From JACDER01 sp036394915 (GTDB taxonomy: Bacteria > Actinomycetota > Thermoleophilia > Gaiellales > Gaiellaceae): a DNA stretch of 21,107 nucleotides. Under the pieces are notes generated by a model. The model did no database searches. It saw nothing but the letters and a program-made list of their open reading frames with translations, and had not been told where the DNA came from. The stretch lies in NCBI GenBank assembly GCA_036394915.1, contig DASWEE010000088.1, forward strand, positions 1 through 21,107, given 5' to 3'. The position numbers and the translations under genes are program-made. This document shows, piece by piece, positions 7,642-13,762 of the stretch; within the stretch, counting starts at the first letter, position 1, and the number at the start of each line of letters is the position of its first letter.

Positions 7642-8307
7642 GTGAGCGTCTGGACGGTTCTCGCCGCAGCGGGGCGGGGACAACGTCTTGGGCTGGACCG
7701 GCCGAAGGCATTCGCCCGGCTCCGCGACCGGCCCTTGCTCGCTGAGAGCCTCGAACGGCTGGAGGGATCCGGCTGGATCGAGGCAATCGTGATCGTGGCG
7801 CCGGCGGGATGGGAGGAGCCCGCGATCCTGCTCGCCGAGGAGCTCGGGTGCGGGAAGGTTGCCTCCTGTGTAGCCGGCGGCGAGACGCGAGTCGAATCCG
7901 TACAGGCCGGGCTGGCCGAGGTTCCTGCGGACGCGTCGGTGGTGCTCGTCCACGACGCGGCGCGCCCCTTGCTTTCCGAGCAGGTGATCGAGCGCGTGCT
8001 CGCACCGCTCGCCGAGGGCTGGGATGGGGCCGTGCCCGGGCTGCCGCTGTCGGACACGGTCAAGCGCGTGCGTGGTGACGAGGTCGTCGAGACGCTCGAG
8101 CGGGAAGGCCTGGTGGCGGTCCAGACACCCCAGGCCTTCGAGGCAAGCGTTCTCCGGGAAGCGTTCCGCGGCGACATCGGATCCGCGAGCGACTGCTCCT
8201 CGCTCGTCGAGGCTCAGGGACGCCGCGTCAAGGTCGTCGAGGGCGATCCGCGCTTGCTGAAGGTGACCGATCCCGAGGACCTCGCCATGGTCGAGAGCTG
8301 GCTGTGA
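7642..8307 (+). CDS. ispD: 2-C-methyl-D-erythritol 4-phosphate cytidylyltransferase
   Basis: Third step of the non-mevalonate (MEP) isoprenoid pathway: CTP plus MEP gives CDP-ME. The 221 residues carry the nucleotide-binding signature LAAAGRGQRLGLDRPKAF at 7-24, HDAARP at 104-109, TPQAF at 162-166 and the C-terminal KVTDPEDL at 207. Start GTG 7642, with only a weak ribosome-binding site, 18 bases after carD, so translation may depend on the upstream gene. Its stop overlaps the start of the PHP gene by four bases (GTGA). Confidence 0.95.
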   Translation: MSVWTVLAAAGRGQRLGLDRPKAFARLRDRPLLAESLERLEGSGWIEAIVIVAPAGWEEPAILLAEELGCGKVASCVAGGETRVESVQAGLAEVPADASVVLVHDAARPLLSEQVIERVLAPLAEGWDGAVPGLPLSDTVKRVRGDEVVETLEREGLVAVQTPQAFEASVLREAFRGDIGSASDCSSLVEAQGRRVKVVEGDPRLLKVTDPEDLAMVESWL

Positions 8308-9122
8308 TCGTCGACTACCACATGCACCTGCGCTCTCCCGCCGAGGAGATCGACCACACCGTGGAAGCCGCCGAGCGGTTCGTCGAGACCGCCCGCGACC
8401 GGGGCGTCGACGAGATCGGCTTCACCGAGCACGTCTACTACTTCCGCCAGACCCGTGAGCTCTGGACCCTCCCCTACGAGCTCGAGCGCTGCGTCTACGA
8501 CCTCGACCGGTACTGCGACGCCGTCCTGGAGGCAAAGAGACGAGGACTGCCGGTGAAGCTGGGTCTCGAGGTCGACTACGAGCCCGGCTTCGAGCGCGAG
8601 ACGCACGATCTGCTCGAGCCGTATCCGTGGGACTTCTTGCTCGGCTCGGTCCACCGGATCGAGGGCCACGCGATCGACCAGGATCCAGGCTTGTGGACGC
8701 ATTTTCCCGTTGCGGAGGTCTGGCGCCGCTACTTCATCGCGCTGCGCGGGGCGGCGCGAAGCGGGCTGTTCGACGTCCTCTCGCATCCCGATCTGGTCAA
8801 GATCTTCGGCCGGCGGCCCGGCGACGAGCACGTTCTCCTCCATCACGAGGAGACCGCCGATGCGATCGAGGCCGCGGGCAACGTCGCGGTCGAGGTCTCG
8901 ACGGCCGGGTTGCGCAAGCCGGTGGGCGAGCTCTACCCCGATCCCGAGCTCCTGGCGGCCTGCAAGGCCCGTGGGATACCGGTGACCACCGCCTCCGACG
9001 CCCACGTTCCGGGCGATGTCGGACGCGATTTCGATCGGGCCCTGGAGCTACTGCGCGGCGCGGGATACGAAACGGTGACGGTGTTCGAGGGCCGGCAGGC
9101 TCGGCAGGAGCCCCTCGGTTGA
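8304..9122 (+). CDS. PHP-domain phosphoesterase, histidinol-phosphatase (HisJ/HisK)-like
   Basis: A 272-residue PHP-fold metal-dependent phosphatase. The metal ligands are visible in order: DYHMH (His6, His8), FTEHVYY, LGLEVDYEPG, LLGSVHRI, VLSHPDLVK and the C-terminal SDAHVPGD. Overall layout and length fit the HisJ-type histidinol-phosphate phosphatase of the His pathway, but related PHP enzymes hydrolyse other phosphates. The gene is wedged between ispD and ispF with four-base overlaps at both ends (GTGA and TTGA), so it is clearly part of the operon. No other His gene is present. A role in phosphate-ester housekeeping or in the MEP pathway is possible but unproven. Confidence 0.85.
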   Translation: MIVDYHMHLRSPAEEIDHTVEAAERFVETARDRGVDEIGFTEHVYYFRQTRELWTLPYELERCVYDLDRYCDAVLEAKRRGLPVKLGLEVDYEPGFERETHDLLEPYPWDFLLGSVHRIEGHAIDQDPGLWTHFPVAEVWRRYFIALRGAARSGLFDVLSHPDLVKIFGRRPGDEHVLLHHEETADAIEAAGNVAVEVSTAGLRKPVGELYPDPELLAACKARGIPVTTASDAHVPGDVGRDFDRALELLRGAGYETVTVFEGRQARQEPLG

Positions 9123-9601
9123 CTGACCTCCGCATCGGGATCGGATTCGACGCGCACGCGCTCGCAGAGGGCGTGCCGCTCGTACTTGCCGGGGTGGAGG
9201 TCTCGTATCCGTGCGGGCTGGTTGGGCACTCCGACGGCGACGTCATCGCTCATGCGCTGATCGACGCATTGCTCGGAGCCGTCAAGCGGGGCGACATCGG
9301 GACGCTCTTCCCCTCCGACGATCCCGCGCTCGAGGGGATCCGATCGCTGGACATGCTGGCCCGAGCCTACGAGCTCGTTGCCGAAGAGGGATACGAGCTC
9401 GTCAACGCCGACTGCGTGCTCATCGGCGAGGAGCCGCGGATCGCCGGTCTCCGGGAGGAGATGGCCGGGACGCTCGCGCGCGCGCTCGGAGTCGACGCCA
9501 ACGTGGTCGCGGTGTCAGCGACGACCACGGACCGCCTCGGATTCACGGGCCGAGGAGAAGGTCTCGCCGCGCAGGCGGTTGCCCTACTGAAGCGGCGATG
9601 A
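9119..9601 (+). CDS. ispF: 2-C-methyl-D-erythritol 2,4-cyclodiphosphate synthase
   Basis: IspF cyclises CDP-ME 2-phosphate to MEcPP with loss of CMP, in the MEP pathway; it works as a trimer. The 160 residues hold the metal site GIGFDAHAL (Asp11, His13), GHSDGDVIAHALIDALLGA (His45), GDIGTLFPSDD, NADCVLIGEEPRI, and the C-terminal ATTTDRLGFTGRGEG. TTG 9119 is the start: it overlaps the PHP stop by four bases and has AGGAG eight bases upstream, and the family motif begins five residues later. The gene converges on the sensor kinase with eight bases between stops; I see no terminator in the gap. Confidence 0.95.
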   Translation: MTDLRIGIGFDAHALAEGVPLVLAGVEVSYPCGLVGHSDGDVIAHALIDALLGAVKRGDIGTLFPSDDPALEGIRSLDMLARAYELVAEEGYELVNADCVLIGEEPRIAGLREEMAGTLARALGVDANVVAVSATTTDRLGFTGRGEGLAAQAVALLKRR

Positions 9602-9609
9602 CGCCGTAA

Positions 9610-10683
9610 TCAGGCGGCGGCGGGAAGCGTGAAGGAAATTCGCGCTCCTCCGCCCGGACGGTTCTCCGCCCAAATCCGTCCGCCCTGAGCTTCGACGAGT
9701 CCCTGCGCGATCGCGAGCCCCAGGCCGCCACCGGCGTTGCCGGTCGAACGGGCGTGGTCGCCGCGCCAGAAGCGGTCGAACATCAAATGAAGCGAGTCCG
9801 GCTCGATCCCGTCGCCGGTGTCCTCGACCGTCACTCTCACCTCGTCGCTTTCCGGTTCGACTACCACGGCCACGGAGCCATCCGACGGCGTATGCCGCAG
9901 CGAGTTCGTCAGCAGATTGAAGAGCACCCGCTCGACTTTGTCGGCGGCGCACAACGCCGAGGCGGGTTGTGCGATTCGCGCCTCGAGCCGGATGTGCTTG
10001 GCGCGTGCTTCGGGTTCCAGGTCGCGGAGGCACGTGTCGACGACTCCCTGCATTTCGGTCTCGGTGAGCTCGAGCGTAAGAACACCCGCGTCGATTCGCG
10101 CGAGCTCGAACAGGTCGTCAACGAGCATTCCGAGCCGACGAACCTGGTCCCGCAGGACGGGGACGTAGGTCTGAGGATCGACTAGCCCGTCCTCCAGCGC
10201 CTCGACCATCGCCTGCATCGAGGCGAGCGGTGTGCGCAGGTCATGGCTCGCCCAGGCGACCAACTGCCGCTTGGCGTCGAACAGCCGCTCGAGATTGGAG
10301 GCCATCTCGTTGAAGGCAACGCCGAGCTCGGAGAGCTCGTTCGGACCGGTTTCAGGAGCTCGCGCGGCCAAGTCGCCTCGGGCGAGCTTCGACGATGCCG
10401 CCCGTAGCGTGTCGATCCTGCGCGAGATAGAGCGCGCCAGCACGAGCCCTGCTCCGACCGCGGCCGAGGCCGATGCAGCGGTGACGGCGAGAATCTTGAC
10501 GTCGGCGCCCATGTGGAACATGACCCAGCCGGAGAGCAGCACCGCAGCGAGCGGAAGCACGACTGCCAGAAAGGCGAGACCGGCGAGCTGGAGACGAACA
10601 GTCGGCAGCGAATGGAGGACCAGGACGGCGACAAGGCCGACTGCGAGAGTGGCAAATGTGACGGCGGCTGCGAGCTCGATCAC
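9610..10683 (-). CDS. Two-component sensor histidine kinase (HAMP-HisKA-HATPase)
   Basis: A 357-residue membrane kinase partnered with the OmpR-type regulator encoded just upstream. The N-terminus has about three closely packed hydrophobic segments (about 2-23, 30-52 and 62-83) and no room for an extracellular sensor domain. HAMP runs from about 84 to 135. HisKA has WASHDLRTPLASM with the phosphorylated His147. HATPase_c has the N box FNLLTNSLRHTP (Asn260), the G1 box EDTGDGI, the F box FDRFWRGDHARS and the G2 box GGGLGLAIAQGL. GTG 10683 overlaps the regulator stop by four bases (GTGA); the frame extends to 10818, but that part is inside the regulator gene and Arg-rich. The signal is unknown, probably within or near the membrane. 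Confidence 0.93.
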   Translation of the reverse strand: MIELAAAVTFATLAVGLVAVLVLHSLPTVRLQLAGLAFLAVVLPLAAVLLSGWVMFHMGADVKILAVTAASASAAVGAGLVLARSISRRIDTLRAASSKLARGDLAARAPETGPNELSELGVAFNEMASNLERLFDAKRQLVAWASHDLRTPLASMQAMVEALEDGLVDPQTYVPVLRDQVRRLGMLVDDLFELARIDAGVLTLELTETEMQGVVDTCLRDLEPEARAKHIRLEARIAQPASALCAADKVERVLFNLLTNSLRHTPSDGSVAVVVEPESDEVRVTVEDTGDGIEPDSLHLMFDRFWRGDHARSTGNAGGGLGLAIAQGLVEAQGGRIWAENRPGGGARISFTLPAAA

Positions 10684-11357
10684 GGCGAGAACCGGTAGCC
10701 GACGCCCCAGACGGTCTCGAGGAATTTTGGATGCGAGGGATCGTTCTCGATCTTCTGCCGGAGCCGGCGCACGTGGACGGTGACCGTGCCGGTGTCCACG
10801 GTTGCTTCGTATCCCCACACCCTGTCCATCAGCTGGTCGCGCGAGAACACACGACGTGCGTTGCTCGCCAGGAACCAGAGCAGGTCGAACTCTTTCGCGG
10901 TCAGCCGGACGGCGCGACCGGCCTTGGTCACCTCATGTGTGGAGGCATCAAGATCGAGCTCATCGAACGACAAGCGCTCGGCCTTGGCCGCTGCGGACGT
11001 CGAGCGGCGGAGCACGGTCCGCACCCGGGCAACCAGCTCCCGTGGAGAGAAAGGCTTCGTCATGTAGTCGTCGGCCCCAAGCTCGAGCCCGACGATCCGG
11101 TCTGTCTCCTCTCCTCGCGCGGTGACCATGATCACCGGGACGTCGGAGCGGGCTCTGATCCACCGGCAGAGTGCGAGGCCGTCGGTGCCCGGCAGCATGA
11201 TGTCGAGCACGACGAGGTTGGGGCCCTGGCGCTCGAGCAGCTCTCGCGCCCGATTCCCGTCCGCGGCTTCGAGCGTGCGATAGCCCTCCCGCTCGAGATA
11301 GCGCGCGACAACCTCGCGGACGATCGGTTCGTCGTCGACGACCAGGACGGTTTCCAC
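10680..11357 (-). CDS. OmpR/PhoB-family response regulator
   Basis: A 225-residue regulator with a receiver domain (residues 1-120) and a winged-helix DNA-binding domain (about 130-225). Receiver signatures are VVDDEP with the acidic pair, VVLDIMLPGTDG with phospho-acceptor Asp52, VIMVTARGEE, and GADDYMTKPFSPREL with the conserved Lys. The effector domain shows LTAKEFDLLWFLASN, VFSRDQLMDRVWGY and VTVHVRRLRQKIE, ending VWGVGYRF. The start is GTG 11357, with no Shine-Dalgarno sequence; the message may be leaderless. It overlaps the kinase by four bases. Two tandem CTCCTGAA copies (+ strand) in front of the promoter suggest autoregulation. Confidence 0.96.
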   Translation of the reverse strand: METVLVVDDEPIVREVVARYLEREGYRTLEAADGNRARELLERQGPNLVVLDIMLPGTDGLALCRWIRARSDVPVIMVTARGEETDRIVGLELGADDYMTKPFSPRELVARVRTVLRRSTSAAAKAERLSFDELDLDASTHEVTKAGRAVRLTAKEFDLLWFLASNARRVFSRDQLMDRVWGYEATVDTGTVTVHVRRLRQKIENDPSHPKFLETVWGVGYRFSP

Positions 11358-11406
11358 AGATTCAGTATTCCCAAGCAGAGATTAAGAACTCCTGAATTCT
11401 CCTGAA
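11358..11406 (-). promoter_or_regulatory. Promoter and tandem-repeat operator of the two-component operon
   Basis: Reading the minus strand, TTCAGGAG occurs twice (11406-11399 and 11396-11389), exactly one helical turn (10 bp) apart, the arrangement bound head-to-tail by OmpR/PhoB regulators. A -10-like AATACT lies at 11369-11364, six bases before the GTG at 11357, so the message would be leaderless. The position where a -35 should be (17 bases up) falls on the second repeat and is not TTGACA-like. This is the layout of promoters where the regulator replaces the -35 contact. Positive autoregulation is inference. Confidence 0.55.
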
Positions 11407-11414
11407 AGAAGCGT

Positions 11415-11445
11415 GAGGTGCGGCGGATTTGATCCGCCGCACCTC
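11415..11445 (-). terminator. Perfect 14-bp hairpin after the secreted-protein gene
   Basis: Arms 11415-11428 and 11432-11445 pair without a mismatch around a TTG loop. The stem starts 22 bases after the stop codon of the secreted-protein gene. Reading the minus strand, the stem is followed by ACGCTTCTTTC, a modest pyrimidine-rich tail. It would keep that transcription from running into the response-regulator promoter just beyond. Confidence 0.75.
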
Positions 11446-11467
11446 TGACCAGCTCCAGATGACAGCG

Positions 11468-11923
11468 CTACGGAACGTGGATCACGGGGCATTCGAACTC
11501 CTTCACGACCCCGCCGGCGCTCGCACCCCCGGTGTCGGGATCGGCGAAGATCGCCGCGAGCTCCGCGTTCGTATCGATGTTGCCGCTCCCGTTGAGATCG
11601 TGCTGGGCAACGGCATCCGCGTAGCTCGAGTTGAACAGAACCGGGCGGACCATCCAGCGGCCCCCGTTGTACCCTGGATCGCCCGGCGCGGCGGTCGCCA
11701 CGTTCGGCTGCAGACCGCCGAAGTCATAGATCGTGTCGAAGCTGCTGGCCGGCGCGCCCGTGTTCGAGAGGTCCGTCGGAGTCCCAACGGTGCGGTAGAG
11801 CTGTCCGTTCACGTAGAGGGCTGGCCCCGTGACGCCGCCGGCGCCGTTGGCCGTCATGGCGGTCGCGGCGGTGGCGAGTCCCAAGGCGGTAACAAGCGAG
11901 ACGGTGAGGATGATTCGGCGCAT
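11468..11923 (-). CDS. Secreted hypothetical protein with an EF-hand/dockerin-like loop
   Basis: A 151-residue exported protein of unknown function. It opens with a Sec signal peptide (MRR, then a hydrophobic core ILTVSLVTALGLATAATA); cleavage probably falls near residues 20-27. The mature part has a segment LYVNGQLYRTVGTPTDLSN, a GGRWMVRPVLF block, and DLNGSGNID at 109-117, which fits the calcium-binding loop of EF-hands and dockerins (DxNxxGxID). It ends EFECPVIHVP with a single Cys. I recall similar small proteins in Actinobacteria but no named function. ATG 11923 is fixed by a perfect AAGGAGGT. The frame continues upstream through the mutY region, which is a shadow. Its neighbour is a two-component operon; a regulatory link is possible but not shown. 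Confidence 0.85.
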   Translation of the reverse strand: MRRIILTVSLVTALGLATAATAMTANGAGGVTGPALYVNGQLYRTVGTPTDLSNTGAPASSFDTIYDFGGLQPNVATAAPGDPGYNGGRWMVRPVLFNSSYADAVAQHDLNGSGNIDTNAELAAIFADPDTGGASAGGVVKEFECPVIHVP

Positions 11924-11926
11924 ATG

Positions 11927-11934
11927 ACCTCCTT
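11927..11934 (-). promoter_or_regulatory. Consensus ribosome-binding site of the secreted-protein gene
   Basis: AAGGAGGT on the minus strand, three bases before ATG 11923. It is the best Shine-Dalgarno match in the window and fixes the start at the signal peptide. The remaining 81 bases up to the mutY stop hold no -10/-35 pair that I can defend. Confidence 0.85.
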
Positions 11935-12015
11935 CGGCTGTGATGACCGGATCACCCCTCAGCCTCGCTGGAAGAACTTGCGGCGGGGCTAAAACTGTCT
12001 TACGAGATCCTGAAC

Positions 12016-12046
12016 TCAGGACGGGAGCCGCACGATCCCGTCCTGA
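12016..12046 (-). terminator. 11-bp hairpin overlapping the mutY stop codon
   Basis: TCCCGTCCTGA (12036-12046) and TCAGGACGGGA (12016-12026) pair perfectly around a 9-base loop, so the last codons and stop of mutY form the stem. A second small palindrome CCTGAACTCAGG (12009-12020) overlaps its foot. The transcript has TTTT only about 20 bases further on, so efficient intrinsic termination is uncertain. Confidence 0.5.
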
Positions 12047-12732
12047 ACGACGACGAGGCCGTCGTCTTCGAGCGAGGCCGTGGCAAGCTGGTCGAGCTCC
12101 GAAAGCGGGCGGGTCCTCGCTGCGACGAGCCGCAGCGTCTGGGCACGTCTCTGGCGGAACGAGCCCTCGAAGCGTGATTGCCTCCGCAGCGGCTCGTACC
12201 GGCGGCCGCTTGACGGACACTCCCGCGAAAGCGGGCACGCCGAGCAGCGGGGAATCCGCGCGAGGCAGACGGTCGCGCCGAGATCCATCAGCGCCTGAGC
12301 GCACTCCGGCCCAAAGCTCATCCCCGAGCGCTCGAGCACGCGCCCGACGTTCGTATCGACCGGGAGCACCCTCCGGCCCAGCGCGAAACAGGCGACTGCG
12401 TCCGCCGTGTACCGGCCGACGCCCGGCAGCTCGGCCAAGTCGCCGGGCCATCCGGACGCGGCGACCTGCCGGGCCGCGCGGTGCAGGTTGACAGCGCGGC
12501 GGTTGTACCCGAGCCCCTGCCAGGCCCGAATCACCTCCGCCGCGGAGGCGGCCGCAAGGGTCTCGATCGTCGGCCAGCGGCCGAGCCATTCGCGATACCG
12601 CGGCACGACACGCTCGACCTGCGTCTGCTGCAGCATCACCTCCGAGACCAGAATCGCGTATGGGTCGCGCGTCCGGCGCCACGGCAGGTCGCGGCCGTTC
12701 GCGCCGAACCAGTCGAGCAGAGCCTCCTGCAC
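12016..12732 (-). CDS. mutY: A/G-specific adenine glycosylase MutY, short form
   Basis: Removes adenine mispaired with 8-oxoguanine, in base-excision repair. The 238 residues hold the HhH-GPD core: DLPWRRTRDPYAILVSEVMLQQTQV with catalytic Glu31, the helix-hairpin-helix LPGVGRYTADAV at 102-113, and VDTNVGRVLER with catalytic Asp126. A [4Fe-4S] loop follows as Cys156-x6-Cys163-x2-Cys166-x5-Cys172. Only about 65 residues follow the cluster, so the full C-terminal NUDIX-like domain that helps read 8-oxoG in E. coli MutY (350 residues) is absent or reduced. GTG 12732 lies where the family N-terminus begins; it has no ribosome-binding site and TACACT lies eight bases upstream, so it may be leaderless. 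It diverges from gltX. Confidence 0.93.
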   Translation of the reverse strand: MQEALLDWFGANGRDLPWRRTRDPYAILVSEVMLQQTQVERVVPRYREWLGRWPTIETLAAASAAEVIRAWQGLGYNRRAVNLHRAARQVAASGWPGDLAELPGVGRYTADAVACFALGRRVLPVDTNVGRVLERSGMSFGPECAQALMDLGATVCLARIPRCSACPLSRECPSSGRRYEPLRRQSRFEGSFRQRRAQTLRLVAARTRPLSELDQLATASLEDDGLVVVQDGIVRLPS

Positions 12733-12740
12733 GGAAAGCG

Positions 12741-12750
12741 AGTGTAGATT
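12741..12750. promoter_or_regulatory. Divergent mutY/gltX promoter with overlapping -10 elements
   Basis: Only 28 bases separate the two starts. Minus strand: TACACT (12746-12741), eight bases before the mutY GTG. Plus strand: TAGATT (12745-12750), ten bases before the gltX ATG. The two hexamers share bases 12745-12746, so polymerase could occupy only one direction at a time. Neither gene has a Shine-Dalgarno sequence; no clear -35 in either direction. Confidence 0.5.
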
Positions 12751-12760
12751 GATTCCCGGA

Positions 12761-13762
12761 ATGACTCGAGTGCGATTTGCTCCCAGTCCGACGGGGACGC
12801 TCACCGTCGGGAACGCTCTCACCGCAACGGCGAACCGCCGCGTCGGCGACTTCCTGCTGCTCCGGATCGACGACACCGACCCGGCGCGGAACGTGCCCGG
12901 TGGGGAGGAGGAGATCGTTCGCGATCTCGCGTGGCTCGGGATCGACTGGGACGAGGGGCCGGTACGGCAGAGCGAGCGCCAGGAGCGCTATCGGGAGGCC
13001 GCCGCCACGCTGGGCGACCGTTTCGACGGAATCACGCTGCTGCGGGAAGACCGGACCGCGACCTACCAGCTAGCCAGCGTGGTCGACGACGTCGACTTCG
13101 AGATCACGCATGTGATCCGCGGCAAGGACCACCTTCCGAACGAGAGCCTCCACCGCCGCCTCCACGAGGCGCTCGGGACGAAGCCGCCCGAGTACATCCA
13201 CCACGGCCTCATCCTCGGCGAGGACGGGAAGAAGCTCTCTAAGCGGGCGGCGGGCGCGACGGTCGCGTCCCTCCGCGGGGCGGGAATCCCCGCGGAGGCC
13301 GTTCGCCGCTACCTCGAGGAGCTCGACCTGCCCAGGCACGACGTCCACTACGACCTCTCCCGCATCCGCCGGCTGTCCGTGGACGTGATCGCCGAGATGG
13401 ACGACGAGGAGCTGGCGGAGCGGGCCGGCGCCCCGCTCGAGCTCGTGCCTGCGCTTCGCGGAGCGCGTGACCTGAACGAGGCCCGCGAGACCGCGCGCGT
13501 GATCCTCGAGCCCGAGCCGGCCAGCCTCGCGGAGGAAGCCAGGCCGACGCTCGAGCGCTTCCGCGAGCTGCGGGAGCGCGCCAACGGGGGGCTCGACTAC
13601 GAGACCGCGAAGACGCTGCTCCGGGAGCTGAAGGCCGTCGGGGGCGATCTCCGCGTCCTTCGGGTTGCGCTCACCGGCCGCGAGCGAGGGCCGGAGCTCG
13701 CTGCGGTCGTGGCGGCGCTGGATCGCGACGAGACGCTCAGGAGGATCGATGCGGCTCTATGA
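12761..13762 (+). CDS. gltX: Compact, divergent glutamyl-tRNA synthetase-like protein
   Basis: Class I aminoacyl-tRNA synthetase of the GluRS family, expected to charge tRNA-Glu (or -Gln). It has 333 residues; bacterial GluRS has about 470-490. The N-terminus RFAPSPTGTLTVGN corresponds to FAPSPTGxLHIGG, so the HIGH motif reads TVGN and the first His is Thr15. RIDDTD at 35-40, the segment THVIRGKDHL and KKLSKR at 157-162 are intact. Between ERYREA (about 76-81) and FDGITLLREDRTATY (about 88) some 75-100 residues of the acceptor-binding insert, including the zinc-binding part, are missing. The C-terminal anticodon-binding helices end normally (RVALTGRERGPEL). It is a continuous frame and overlaps cysS by 14 bases, exactly where gltX lies in Bacillus. 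An active reduced GluRS and a repurposed paralogue are both possible. Confidence 0.85.
   Translation: MTRVRFAPSPTGTLTVGNALTATANRRVGDFLLLRIDDTDPARNVPGGEEEIVRDLAWLGIDWDEGPVRQSERQERYREAAATLGDRFDGITLLREDRTATYQLASVVDDVDFEITHVIRGKDHLPNESLHRRLHEALGTKPPEYIHHGLILGEDGKKLSKRAAGATVASLRGAGIPAEAVRRYLEELDLPRHDVHYDLSRIRRLSVDVIAEMDDEELAERAGAPLELVPALRGARDLNEARETARVILEPEPASLAEEARPTLERFRELRERANGGLDYETAKTLLRELKAVGGDLRVLRVALTGRERGPELAAVVAALDRDETLRRIDAAL

Noticed and set aside
7018..7953. A 311-codon minus-strand frame over carD and ispD
   Set aside because: It spans two real genes and the carD promoter; the composition is that of a shadow.
11924..12682. N-terminal extension of the secreted protein through mutY
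   Set aside because: The signal peptide and a perfect ribosome-binding site at 11927-11934 fix the start at 11923.
12761..13762. gltX as a frameshifted pseudogene
   Set aside because: The frame runs unbroken from the N-terminal FAPSPTG to the C-terminal GluRS end and overlaps cysS tightly; the missing part is a clean internal deletion.
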